64,000 bases of DNA, taken from Dichotomocladium elegans (Eukaryota; Mucoromycota; Mucoromycetes; Mucorales; Lichtheimiaceae). Position 1 is the first letter of the stretch, and every line of letters begins with the position of its first letter. A program made the translations under genes and the position numbers. Of the stretch, positions 35,155-47,559 are shown in pieces. The notes below the pieces were generated by a model. It saw only the letters and a program-made list of their open reading frames with translations. It had not been told where the DNA came from and did not search any database. The DNA lies in assembly GCA_025716815.1 (NCBI GenBank), contig JAIXMN010000008.1, positions 1,054,001 to 1,118,000 of the forward strand. Direction: 5' to 3'.

Positions 35155-36246
35155 ATAAAGTCAAAAAAAAGGAAAAATGCAACTGTGTTGAGACAAGCTG
35201 TTCTTCCCCCCCCCGGGCAGGGCTGAAGATAGATGTTTGGCCCTATGAGGGTTGTATGTGGTCATGTGCGTTGTGTCTCTCATTACAAAACGGTCCCAAT
35301 CAAAGTAAAATTTCTCAAAAATGAGCGGACAATCATGCCAGAGAGCGCGTGTCCGACAGGGCACCATCGAGCTTCTTTTTCTGTTGTACCCCCATTCTCT
35401 TATGCTTGTTTGGAATCGCGTCTGTTCTTTCGTTTGTTCTCTATGCAAAGGAAACGGTATTAGATGCTATGAGAAGGAAAGGGCGCGGGAGCGAGCACGA
35501 AACAAAACGAGGATTTTAATGTTTCACAGCGAGATGACAGGGCCTGATTGCCACTGCTTGTGTTTCAAAATATCGGTAGTACCTGATTAATGGGCCTGGA
35601 AGTAAAAGCTAAGAAAACTTTTCCCCTTGGTGTAGATGACGATCTAGGTCAGGGAGGAAGTCGACAAGCTCATTCACATACCAATTCAAACATCGTTTTG
35701 GGATGCATCATATTCTAAAGCAACAGGCATGCGGAAACTTGCCGGCTTCTCAGGAAGTCAACGTTGCTCTCTTTACCATTGCTGCATACGATAAGATAGT
35801 GCGATCGGATGGAATCTTTCGATACCAACACCATTTTTTTTATCTACTACCCTTTCAAGAACGCAAGATCGTTTTCTCTTTGCATCTCTCGGTTTTTCTT
35901 TGAAGATATCAATGAGAGATGCGAATTCAGTGCCATGATGGAAAAGGGGATCGACAGTGCAATCCTTCATTTTCTGGGTATGCTCGACAGGTTCATAAAA
36001 GTTTGTGCAACGTCCTCAAAGTGTTTTTTTTGTACGCTCATACACAGACCGAGATGAGAAGAAAACCGCCCATACTGCTTTTTTTATTATTATTTTATTT
36101 CCCTTCGTTCTCGGGATACATCTATCCACCCCAACCTCACTTTCGTTCTTTTCGCACCATACCCTCTCGTTTCCAACACCTTGCTGTCTTGACGACACAA
36201 TCCCCCCTCCCATTTCCTTTACAAAGTAGAAACAAAACTATAAATC
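35155..36246. other. Intergenic, no supported gene
   Basis: About 1.1 kb between the kinase stop and the Fus1-like ATG. It holds C and A/T homopolymer runs and short frames without domains. A pyrimidine-rich stretch at about 36070-36220 immediately precedes the next gene and looks like its promoter and leader. Confidence 0.45.
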
Positions 36247-37852
36247 ATGATGATGCAGGACCCATCATTAGTTGCCATCCTGGCCTCCGTCGCGGCCATT
36301 AGTCAAGTTGCTCATGCAAGCCCATGGGTACCTGTCCTGGAGATCAGAGCTGGACCGGCGGACGGAGCCGAAGGAAAAGGTGAGCAATTCTCTTTCAGAG
36401 GCATGAAGATATATATATATACGAGAAAAAACATTGACATATTTTCGTGTGGTCTACATAGCCGAACCCACTTCGGACGAGGAAGAGCCGACGACAACAA
36501 CCAAGAAAGCAGCCGAGACTACGACGACGAAACATGAAGCAACGACGACGACGAAAGCAGAAACCACCACGACCTCAAAAGCTGCTCCTGAAACAACAAC
36601 AACCAGGTCTTCTACTTCGACGACTACAACGGCTGCGAAGACTACCGCTACAACGACGACCGCATCGGCAACAAAGACAGGGTCCATCACGAGCAGCGAC
36701 ATTTCCTCGCCCAAGGGCATCATGTCTGTAGATCCGGCCAGCACGATGTCGAGCGTGTCCCACAGTGCAACCGAATCATCTAGCTTTGTGGATGCTTCCA
36801 ACAAGGCGGTGGATGATAAGTCCTCGGGCGTCTCGAGCGGTGCTGTCGCAGGTATCGTCGTTGCGGTTATCGCGGGTGTTGCCGCAATTGCTGGTTTCGT
36901 GATGATCCGCAAGCGTAAGGCGCGGAGAGATCGGTCCCGTGCCTTGGCCAAAGATCCCTTTAACCAGGGCTTTGGTAGTCACGACCCCCCCGCACAACCT
37001 CATGCTATGTACGACATGTCCGAACCATCCATGATCCAGATGCCTCCCCTTGGCGCCTCTGCTGTTGCTGGTGCTGCCGTCGGTGGTGGTTATGCTGCGT
37101 ATAACAATTCTGGTCACGAAGACGGTCTCTATCGCGATCAATTGCAGGATAACTCTTACAATTACCAGCACCAACAGCAACAACCGCCGATGAGTCCTTA
37201 TAACCAATATCAGCAGGCGGATCAAAGTCACCAGTACTATACCCCGCAGGTGGTCAACAACCCCTACGGTGACCATCAGTACAATACCATGCCCACTTCT
37301 CCCCAACCAGGCTATGACCAGTACCAGCAGCAGTACAACAATGGCGGGTATGACCAGAGTAACGACAACAACAATTATGGCAATAATAATCAGTCGTACG
37401 ACTACCAGGCCAACACCAGTCCTGTGGCTGCACCTGCTGTGACCATCAGTCCCTCTGGAGACGCTGGTACAGCTGGCGCTCTTGCTGGTGCTGGTGCTGG
37501 TATTGGTGCTGCCGGTGCTGCCGGTGCTGCTGCCGGTGTTGCCGCTGGCGCCGTTTATGCAACCGCCGATGAACCTTCTGGTAACTCTATCGGCGTATTC
37601 AATGTCATATCAACGTACACGCCTACGCTGAGCGACGAACTCGAGATCCACACCGGCGATCGAGTAGAGATTTTCGTCGAGTATGATGATGGCTGGTGCC
37701 AAGGCGTCAACTTGTCGCGTGGCAATACCAAGGGTGTCTTCCCCAGACACTGTGCAGACAATGGTAGCAACAATCTTGGCACGGTTTCCAATGCTCCCGT
37801 GGGCCATACCGAGAAGCGTGTTAGCTCGATGTACATCCAAAATCCCATGTAA
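36247..37852 (+). CDS. Fus1-like single-pass membrane protein with Thr-rich ectodomain and SH3 domain
   Basis: Two exons (36247-36379 and 36462-37852) encode 507 residues. Residues 1-24 form a signal peptide (ATG at 36247, hydrophobic core LVAILASVAAI, AHA cleavage site). Residues about 50-165 are a Thr/Ser-rich stalk with repeated TTTT blocks, expected to be O-mannosylated. About 171-193 is a transmembrane helix (VAGIVVAVIAGVAAIAGF) followed by the basic stop-transfer RKRKARR. The cytoplasmic part has a Gln/Asn/Tyr-rich disordered stretch and an Ala/Gly repeat, then an SH3 domain at about 420-478 (GVFNVISTYTPTLSDELEI, DDGWCQGVN, GVFPRHC). This order matches yeast Fus1 and similar fungal surface sensors. 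Function in mating, polarity or wall stress is inference. The SH3 would bind proline motifs of partners not visible here. Confidence 0.8.
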
Positions 37853-38273
37853 AAAAACAAAACCTGGCCTTTGTCCAGACCCCCTTCCAAATCTGATCTG
37901 TTGGCTTTATACCGAAGAGTTTTGTATTACAACTATCTCCACCATTTCTTTCCTATCCGATAAGAGCTTTTCCTATTCTCTTTTTCGTTCCCTCTCTGAT
38001 CCTTCACCTTTATCGTACGTTAAAAACTCTACCAATAACATTTTTCTTTTTCTTCCAACGTTTCTCCATTGTTGCACTATAGAATGAGAGCCTTTTTTGG
38101 TTTGTTTGTATAAAAAAAAGGAACATGGTTTGAAAGCGCAAGATTTACAATTAAAAAGAAAGGAAAAAATAAAGTTAAGGAAGGTATATATACTACAAAA
38201 GGAGGAAATCCTTAGAACAAACATCAGCAAAATATAACAGGAAGAAACGAACTGTTGCTACCAGTAGCATAGT
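37853..38273. other. Convergent intergenic region
   Basis: About 420 nt between two stop codons facing each other. The sequence is A/T-rich with T runs on one half and A runs on the other, consistent with two 3' UTRs. No gene was seen. Confidence 0.5.
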
Positions 38274-40076
38274 CTATTGACTCGGAAGAGACTCAAATTT
38301 TGTCAGCGATTTCCGACTTGAATGAGATTCCTGAAGCGAAGGAGTCCTGCTCTCGTCGAGTCCGAGGTCCTCGTCGTCCTTTTCTGTGATCATGACAAAT
38401 CGTCCATGTATAAACTTGTATGGATCACCGGCTGCTCGCTCTTCCACCAGCGGTTTTGCTCCCGTGGATGCGGCCATCATCATCATCATAAGATTGCTAT
38501 TGCTCTGAGTACTGTCTGTTATGCCGCCACCAATGATAGTTGATGTTACCGGCATCGTGGGAGGACTCGCAGCGGCGGCAGAGGAAGAGGAGGGCGTCGT
38601 CGTAGTTGTTGTAACAATGATATTGGTTCCTGCCATGGTGCCACCACCACCACCCATATATCCAAGTGTCCCTTCTGGGAGCGTATACATGGGTTGTTCA
38701 TTGATATAATCATCGTCAATGCCAAGATGGTAGAAATCCTTCTTGTGTCGTGCGCGAACGGTTTCATCTCCCCTGCCTCCATTGGAGTCGTTATTGGTGG
38801 AGGCCGTGTTATGCTCCTTTGTGATGCGAGCCGTGGGATTATTGGTGACCTGGAAAGAGAGGTAAAACTCAAGAATGTCAGTCGACTTTCTCGCGTTCCT
38901 TTTCTGGAACAGCAGGAGGAAGAAGTGGAAGCGGGAAGGTGTATATATATGTAACCGTACCCAATGAATCGTAACCACATTAATGGTAACATCAACCGTA
39001 CAACAGGTCAAGCATAGAACACCTCGTTCGCGTCCCTGTAGAACTACCAGCGCAAGAATATTGGCGAAGGATACGAATAAGCAAACTGTTGAGGCGGCCA
39101 GTGTACGAAGCGCTACGTCATGTAGACGCGTTTTTTTCCAATCGGTATTGACGCTCTTGCCGATTTTTGCAAGGGGCTTGATGAACAAGAGAGTAAAGTA
39201 AAGATTGAATATCTAAATGAAAGCTTGAAGTTACTTGGTGCCACCCGCAAGGTTGTCTTGTGTGACAGTAACATACGAAATCATAAATCTAGAACAGATA
39301 GGATTTAGTTTACCCCCAAAAAATACATGTTGTATAATAATAAAAGAAAGACGAGTCTCACTGACCAACAATGGAACGCTTGCTTGCGGGCGCAAGCCTA
39401 TAACGCATATGCCTGTTTCTTCGATCTCTGCGATATGATAAACAATCTATAAAGAAGGGAGACAAGTTGTGAGCGCTGTAGACAGGCCCATTTCATACTC
39501 ACCAAGAGCGCAGCGATGCCGCCGTAAGGAAGGACGAACGCCATATGAATTCTATAAGACGGCGTCTTCCACCGAGCTTGCCGGACTGATGACACCACCC
39601 ACACCTTTTCAATCAGCCTGATGTTATGTGTGTATATAGAGAGAGAGGAGAAACATTTTGAACAACTTAATAATAATCAAGAGGGAGCTGTAGATGCTCT
39701 CTTACCAGATGTAAATAACAATTTTTGTGAGCGAATAAAAAATATCACACGCCAATTCGGAAAGCAGACACGATAAGGGATTGCCTATTCCAGCGACCAC
39801 TTAGCCACACACACACAAGGTGAAATAAAAATTACCGATCTGCCATCACTACTTGCCGTTGTTAGTTGTCACAAACAACATCCCGGCACAGGTAAAACCC
39901 CAAGAAATAATGTAGAGCGTCAAGACGAGCCAGCGGGAATACGTCAGGTACTTGAATTGCACATTGTATGTTTTGATACCGAAAAGCGCTGTCATCACTG
40001 TGATGGAAAAAATCGATACAAGTTTCGACGCCAACTCGCCACCATCAGGCTGGGGTGACGGATCCATTCGATCCAT
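38274..40076 (-). CDS. Seven-transmembrane receptor-like protein, unknown ligand
   Basis: Seven exons (40076-39857, 39799-39706, 39617-39503, 39446-39366, 39288-39277, 39212-38961, 38849-38274) join in phase into 449 residues. Seven hydrophobic spans can be read: LVSIFSITVMTALFGI; WLVLTLYIISWGFTCAGMLF; ACDIFYSLTKIVIYIWLIEK; AFVLPYGGIAALLIVYHI; PLLIYDFIFNLYFTLLFI; ALRTLAASTVCLFVSFANIL; and VLCLTCCTVDVTINVVTI. The roughly 190-residue tail is hydrophilic, with His, Gly, Thr and Met runs and many Ser. Topology, with short loops and a long Ser-rich C-terminus, is G-protein-coupled-receptor-like, but no named receptor family motif is evident. The first intron appears to be GC-AG (GCAAGT donor), and exon 5 is only 12 nt. 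The start codon ATG at 40076 has a second ATG nine bases later. Confidence 0.65.
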
Positions 40077-40555
40077 ATCGCTATGCCGAATTAGAAATCC
40101 AGATGGAGTGGGGGACTTTGCGCAACGGTTATCTTAATGGTTGCTGCTGATGGTTGGGCTGGGTGATGAGGATTGACGCTAGTTGAGCAATCGTCGTTCT
40201 GTCAAATCGGAAAATGGAGCAAAGAGAAAAGAAGAAGGGAAAGAAGCGAAAACAGATAGTGTGTTGTTGATCAAAGACAATAGGTCTGGGTCACTGTATC
40301 TTTGTTTTGTGTGTATGTGGGTGTGTGTAAATTACCACTCCCCGCCACCCTACAGTACATGGATGTGATGTCGTGCCACCATCTAAAAAAAAAACTTGTC
40401 TTGTTGTGTACCCTCCCTTTCCCTCGAAAGCGCTGCTGCTTTGAATTTCACCATGCAACTTTCACTATATGTCAGCTTCAATTCTCGTAGCCACTCAGTC
40501 TTTTTCTTCTCTAACTTATGATGAGCATTTAGCTTAACACTATCATGATTCATGT

Positions 40556-40577
40556 CTTATTATTATTATTATTATTA
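40556..40577. repeat. (TTA)7 microsatellite
   Basis: Seven TTA units in the intergenic region upstream of the seven-TM gene. Confidence 0.9.
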
Positions 40578-43500
40578 GGAAGAAATGGCTTGTCCAGTGA
40601 GATGTCAATTTTGCGCATTATACACCGATGTGTATAGATGCATACATATAGAAATCCACCTTGTCCGACACTAAGACCAACCTCATGGCTGGTTATCGAA
40701 AACCAGACCACGCGAGAGTGACACGAGCTACGCAAATTAATAATCCCACTGCTACGGATCTATCACGTACCTGCTGCCTATCTCCGTCGTTAAAGCCATA
40801 CATACCACGTCACTATCATATTCCTCTAATTCCACCGAAAAATACATATGAATCTTCCTTTTCTGATTATTTTACGCTTAAACGGTTTGTATCTCCCTGG
40901 CGATCGCGACCACCGAGCCGGGTTCTTGCTTATAAATGCCAAGATTGCAGGTAAGACAACCTCGACAGCCAGCTTCCTTCAAGGTATCCGTAGCAGTCAC
41001 ATCTACTGAACCTTCTCCCCCTCAAAGCAGACCCCTTTTGCATTTTCAGTAGCGGAGTCCCTTCCAACCCGGACAGTTAGCACTATCGAAACAACATCCT
41101 GCCGCACGGTTTTTGAAATTACCCCAGGACAGCAAACCTTAACATATCTGGATATGTCACTACACGTAGTCTTAGTCGGTATATTAATGCCTGCTCTGCC
41201 TCGAAGTTTTGAGACAGCATCTTCTGCATCCTCCACCCCCCACACACAAAACTCCTACGCTACATAGGACAAACTAAAACAGACCGCTCGAGGAGATGAC
41301 ATCAAAGTTTGTGATGGCTCTTGTTACTATTGACACACTCCATTGTATAACAGAGTTGCCTCAAACCGTTCTTTGTTTACTACAGAAGCGGCCGTAAAAG
41401 TTGATGAAATTGCCGCTGTGGATGGGGTTTTACTGAGATGATTGGCGCTTTTGATTTGAACAAGACCAGGATATTGACAAAATTGATCCATACGATTAAT
41501 CTTGAACCCTCCCTCAGAGCGAAGGATGGGATTTCCGTTAAATATCGCTTTAGGACCGCTTGGCGCAAAACTTGCAATTCTGGCAGGTGAAACTCCTACT
41601 ATGGAATGGGACGTTCCCTGCTCCAGTCATTCACTCACAACATACTGTGTTGATGGATGCAAACGGCCGAGGGTGGAGAGAGCATTATGGCCCCAGAGCT
41701 GCTGTTGATCCCTTAAACTGAAGCCAGAGAATCAATCAAATTAGCAAGATCTCCAAGCAAATTTTGCCTTTGCCCTTCAGGGCGTCTCTCGCCCTCCCTC
41801 ATCATTCAACTATGCTGATGCGGACGGACAAACATAACCTTGTACCTTAACAGGCAACGGTGGCCCATGTTCACTTCGCCTGAGCCATCCAGGCTCGCAA
41901 TATCCGGGAGCTATGGCTACATCGGAGTCTGCGTGCAATCCGGCAGGACATAGGTTACAAAGGCAGATGGAAAAGAAAAGAATGTACTGAGTCCCACATT
42001 AGACTATCAATTATGCTATTTCATACTTTATTTTCCATAATAAATTTCGTACACGAGATAAGAACAATGGCGTATAAAATACGAAAAGAAAGACGTATCA
42101 ATAGGTAAAAAGATTTCACATTCATGACGGCCTCCTTTGTTATCAACATGCTACCAATATCATGCCCTACAAACATTGCCAGCCAACCATACTGAACATA
42201 CACCTGGCCTATAATCTGCGACATCCTCGATGAACCGGAAAGTATTCAACACCCTGAATATGATCGCCTATCCATCTGCAATACGACCACCCCTGGAAAG
42301 AATTCTCGTCGAATGGCTACGGCAATCTACATCACTTTTCTCGCTGTCCTCCTGCCGCGTCAGTCAACTTTCTCTTCATCCCCCTTTCCTTCCTCTTCAT
42401 CAGCTATTAGAAAGAACCCGTGCGCGTACCTCTTTACTATTTAATGCTTGATATGCCTACCTTACTGCTTCTTTCTTCTGTTCCTTGTAATTTCTATCTC
42501 GCCATTCTTGCCAGTCCCATCTCCCACCCCGATATGCTCTTGGAGTTGTTTAGTTTCCTTTCTTGCATAATCGCGCGAGGATTTATGGCGGAGAGAGCTT
42601 GACAAGTCCACGATGGTGTCAGGATGACAATATATGCGTCGGTAAAGGTGATGAATGTTGTTAGACTTATGTAACAAAAAGTTGAGATCTAACCGCGTTG
42701 GAACATGCCCACCGGAAACAACGCAGAATAGGCTATCTTAGCCATCGACAGAACCGTTCTATCTAGCCTACTGCGGACTTCCAAAGCCATACTACTTGCA
42801 AGGTTGCTGGTTCGATAGACAAAATAACTACTATTTGAACAATTAGAGAATAGGATAATGTACCTAACATCTACCTTATAACAGTCGAAAAGATCACGGT
42901 CATCCAATCTCGGTTACTGCAACGAATACCAGTAGTCCGTTTGCCGGTGGCATTTGCGCCTGACAGAGCTCAACAGTAGATCGAATGCTGAACTGTATTC
43001 TCCCAATTCGGGACATGCGCAGCAACAAGCGCAGACTTGCTCGTGCAAGATACACTAGGTAAGTATACGGTGCGGGAACAGACGGTTGAGGAGAGTACAT
43101 TTTCTCATCTGCGTCATAGTCGATAGATCTACGACAGCTATGCTTGTCAATGGCATGGCCCTTCCCGTCGTAGTAAAAAAAATGAATTTGCGACATTTTA
43201 TTTCCGTGTATGCAATATTAGATTTGTTATATCACGCAGAGAATTTTTGGCAGAAGCGACTTTGATTTTGGGAAATGGTGTATACAACAATGCCACAATA
43301 CCATTTGCTATCATGCTTTTTTCTAGATTGCTAAGGTGTATACAATTATGAAAGTCTCCTGCAAACCTTCCAGATTCAGTACATTTGCGTTCCTATGTCG
43401 GTTCTTGAAACAGCATCACCCTTTCAGAAAAGCCTCTCTGATTCTTGATGGGTGCGTTTTGCTCTAGACATCTTTTGGTTTCTTCTGGAAGCACGGTGGA

Positions 43501-44841
43501 TTCCGGCACATAAGGCGTATGGTTACATATCTTGATGCACTGCACTCTTTGTTATAGTTTTGATATACATTATGCCAGATTATGCGTAATCACGAAATCG
43601 CTTTCGACAGGTGCAGCTGTCAGTAATTTGCTCGACGCAGAATATTTTTACTTAGGTTGAATGTTTTCTCAGCAGTGTGACAAAGTAGTTGGATAGTGGA
43701 TTGTCATCACCGTGATCGATGTCCATCAATGAGTATTTGTTTGCGAGAACAAGTAAGTCCGGTGATACCATTGAATGCAGGGGAGGTTTGCATAAGGTGT
43801 TCGCCAATAATGCTGCAGGTCGGAGCATAGGAATGATTAGTCTACAGCTTGCACTCAATCAAGCTCTCTTGAAACAAAAGGCGTGACTCCTTGAGCTTCA
43901 CTAATGAATTGATGCTTGTATGGATTATACGAGGAAAATCACAACGACAGGCGACGTGCCTTACACTCTTTCTTCATTGAAAGACAAAAAATTCCCGGCA
44001 AATTTATGCTTCAAGATATTCTGCAACTTCGATCAGGACCCGGTGACAAATTAGAAGCCTGATGGTTTTTTTTTGTAGCACTGTTTGACCCAAGCGAATT
44101 GCCACGGTTCCTTCGAAGGTACTCACGAACGAACGAACGATTTCAAGCAATTTCGCTTCCCAATCAGACTTGATGCGTTGACCTCGAGGTAAGACCCCAG
44201 AGTCTTCTTCCGGAATAGAAATTGTCCATTGTCGGCGAGCGGCTCAGGACATTCCCCCGTTCATTAACCATTGCCATTCTGCAGGCGTAGCAAGTAAGAA
44301 CTGGCTAAATCTTGGTGTGAACAGAAGAGGTTGATGATGGTGGTGGTTGTAAGGTAGCAGCTTCTTTCGTCTTAAGCTTCGGATTGTATCTACAGAACGT
44401 GGGACGGGCGATCGCTTCCATTTGCTACTGCGGATTGTCTTGTGGTTGTGAGCAGTATTATCATCACAAATCTACTCCAAGGATAAAGTGCCTCTAGTTC
44501 CTTTGCCACTCTCTGTGCCATAGATACTTTTCATTGCTCCTATTGACAGTATGGAGATGACATGTGGAGAGTAAACAATGCCGGGGCCTGAGTTGAAATA
44601 TTGTATGTAATTACGAAGAATGTCGGCATAGCCTCTTTTCACTCAAAAAGCCTGCCATGTCGATCATTATTGTGGAGCACGCATGATTATTAATGTAGCA
44701 TTTGTATCTTAATAAACTTATTAGCCAACACTCCCCATTTCACATCATATTCTCGACATTGTCATCAATTCCAATCATTACAACAGTAGACTGTTCACGA
44801 CACCATAAAGAGCAGTCTCATTCACGCTGAAGTGTCACACA

Positions 44842-44867
44842 GACACACACACACTCTCTCTCTCACC
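44842..44867. repeat. (CA)n(CT)n simple repeat
   Basis: A CA run passes into a CT run about 0.95 kb upstream of the INO1 start codon. Confidence 0.85.
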
Positions 44868-45805
44868 TTTACATCACATGAAGGATGATATGGTGCCGTC
44901 AAACCAAATCGGGGAACCGCCGTTTCGGACAATTTAGGATTATTTCAACTCTTCAAGATCGTAAAAATTGGAACCTCGGAGCTGGGAAACCCAAGGGGTT
45001 ACTTTTTGCCCAATATTGCACGTGTACACAAAAAAGACGCGTCGTCGTAATACGCCGCTGATCGTTCGTGGCCATGCTATGGGATTTCCTATATCCAGTC
45101 TGATTTATCTGGCTAAAATAACTCTTTCCAAGTCGCCAACGAATCCCTACCATGTGGGTTTGGATATATGCAACGAAGCATAAAGCATATATGTATTCGT
45201 TATGGTCTCGAGGTACATTAAAAAGGTAGTCCATTGTGAATCTATACCAACCGTCCTTTGTGTCACAATGGAAACAAAGCGCAGATACAGAGACATATGG
45301 GGATATGCGCACACTATGTTTTCCCTCATTATCACGCCATAATGGAGCAATTCTTGCAGGATAGTCGCGGGCATTTTGTAGTGAATGTGCCGCGGCTATG
45401 GACGGACGGATACGATAGGGTAAGTTTAGAGTTTTCCTTTTTTATTTTTGACTTGGTGTTACCAAACGGGGATGGAATTTTCTTTTCTTTTTTTGCTGTC
45501 AACTTGTCCGCTACGGAAAAAAATAAAAGGACGCCCCCCTGCGTGCACTCCCCAAACATTTTTTCTACCCATTTTTACTCCCCAAAACCCGAGGCGCGAA
45601 TATCGTAATTTGCACCTCAAACTTTCGGCTAGTAAAAACGGTAAGAATGTGGAAAAATAGTGCATTGAATCAACAGGCTCCAAATATGACGGTAGAGATA
45701 CCCTAACGATCTTTCTCTACTAGTTCGCAAATCTCCTTGCTTCCAACCACAACCCACACAGAGGATATCGCCGCAACAGTGACAGACCCCGGAAATTCAA
45801 TTAAG

Positions 45806-47531
45806 ATGGCTCCTCCTCACGCTGAAGAATTCACTGCTGTGTCCGCCTCTGCTGGTGCTTCCCAGAAGCCCAATGTTCTCAAGGTGACTTCACCTAACGT
45901 GGAATACACCGACTCGCATATCCTGTCCAAGTACGTGTACGCAAACACAATCGTCAAGAAGCAGGCCGATGGGTCTTTGATCGCTGAGCCTGTCGAGCAA
46001 GTTTACCATTTCAAGACGGAGACCAAGGTTCCCCGTGTTGGGTAAGTGTTCAGAGATGAATGGGTTGAATTGATGACTCGCGATGACTTACCCATCCAAA
46101 GTTTGATGATGGTCGGATGGGGTGGTAACAATGGAACCACCTTGACTGCTTCCATCTTGGCCCACAGAAACAATGTCACTTGGCGCACGAAGAGTGGTGA
46201 GCAGAAGCCTAACTACTGGGGTTCTGTGACCCAAGCCTCGACTGTCCGCCTTGGTGTTACCCCCGAGGGTGAGGATGTGTATGTGCCATTGAACAAATTG
46301 CTTCCCACCGTCAACCCCACCGACTTGGTTTTGGGTGGCTGGGACATTTCTGGTATGGATCTTGGTGCCGCCATGGAGCGTGCTGCGGTCCTTGACTGGG
46401 ACATCCAGCGCCAGCTCCGCAAGGAGATGTCTTCGTTGAAGCCCTTGCCCTCCATCTATTATCCCGACTTCATTGCCGCCAATCAGTCCGATCGTGCGGA
46501 CAACTTGATCCCTGGCGATGACAAGCGCAAGCATTGCGACCAGATCCGCAAAGATATTCGCGACTTCAAGGCTGCCAATCAGCTTGACAAGGTTGTCGTT
46601 GTCTGGACCGCGAACACTGAACGTTACGCCGAGATTCTGCCAGGCGTCAATGACACCGCTGAGAACTTCCTGGCTGCCGTTGCTAGCTCACACGATGAGG
46701 TTGCTCCTTCGTCCATCTTTGCGTTGGCCTGTATTGAGGAAGGCGTTCCTTTCATCAATGGCTCGCCTCAAAACACTTTTGTCCCTGGTCTCATTCAATT
46801 GGCCGAGCGCCAACGCGCCTTCATTGGCGGCGATGACTTCAAGTCCGGCCAGACAAAGTTCAAATCCGCAATCGTCGACTTTTTGGTCAATGCTGGCATC
46901 AAGCCCGTCGCCATTACTTCGTATAACCACCTGGGCAACAACGATGGCAAGAACCTGTCTTCTCATAAGCAGTTCCGCTCCAAGGAGATCTCCAAGTCTA
47001 CCGTCGTTGACGACATGGTTGCGGCCAACAGCATCCTGTACAAAGAAGGCGAGCATCCCGACCACACCGTCGTGATCAAGTACGTCCCTTCGGTCGGTGA
47101 CTCGAAGCGTGCCCTTGATGAATATGAATGTGACATCTTCATGGGCGGCCGCCAGTCCATCTCGGTGTACAACATCTGCGAGGACTCGTTCTTGGCTTCG
47201 CCCTTGATCATCGATCTTGTCGTCCTTGGTGAGCTCCTCACCCGCGTTCAGTACAAGACCGGCGAGATGGCTAAGTTCAGCTCCTTCCACAGTGTGATGT
47301 CGCTCTTGAGCTGTAAGTTTTCTCCCACTGCTTGCCTAAAGCTTCTGTACGAGACTTATGCTTTTTTTTCTTGCTCTTCTAGATATGCTCAAAGCTCCTA
47401 TGGTGTCGCCTGGTACTCCCGTTGTCAATGCCTTGAGCAGACAGCGCGCTGCTATCGAGAACATCATGCGTGCTTGCATTGGCTTGGCGCCCAATAACGA
47501 TATGGGTTTGGAGCACAAGATCTGGAAATAA
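45806..47531 (+). CDS. INO1: Inositol-3-phosphate synthase
   Basis: The enzyme converts glucose-6-phosphate to 1L-myo-inositol-3-phosphate with bound NAD+, the committed step to inositol and phosphatidylinositol. Exons 45806-46041, 46102-47312 and 47383-47531 give 531 residues (yeast Ino1 has 533). The Rossmann NAD-binding loop reads [10 protein letters not shown] across the first junction. Next are [15 protein letters not shown], the conserved [11 protein letters not shown], and the catalytic core with [36 protein letters not shown] and [10 protein letters not shown]. The protein ends [11 protein letters not shown] 45806 is preferred because it is the first ATG in frame. The stop is followed within about 35 nt by the arm of an inverted duplication, so the original 3' UTR has probably been replaced. 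Confidence 0.96.
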
Positions 47532-47559
47532 TCAACCCGTTCATCATTACACAGATCCT

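Larger units (their letters stand above)
40077..45805. other. Long intergenic stretch, no supported gene
   Basis: About 5.7 kb with only short frames. Protein-like but isolated stretches occur at about 41500-41705 (+) and 41003-41245 (-), with no exon chain or recognised domain. Simple repeats are (TTA)n at 40556-40577 and a CA/CT run at 44842-44867. The last part must contain the INO1 promoter; I could not pick out an inositol-responsive element with confidence. Confidence 0.45.

Noticed and set aside
36454..37306. Minus-strand frames of 165 and 176 codons rich in Val
   Set aside because: Antisense to the Thr-rich, Ala/Gly-rich Fus1-like gene; repetitive codons keep the other strand open.
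46688..47290. 200-codon minus-strand open frame (and a 148-codon one at 46088-46534)
   Set aside because: Both are antisense shadows of INO1.
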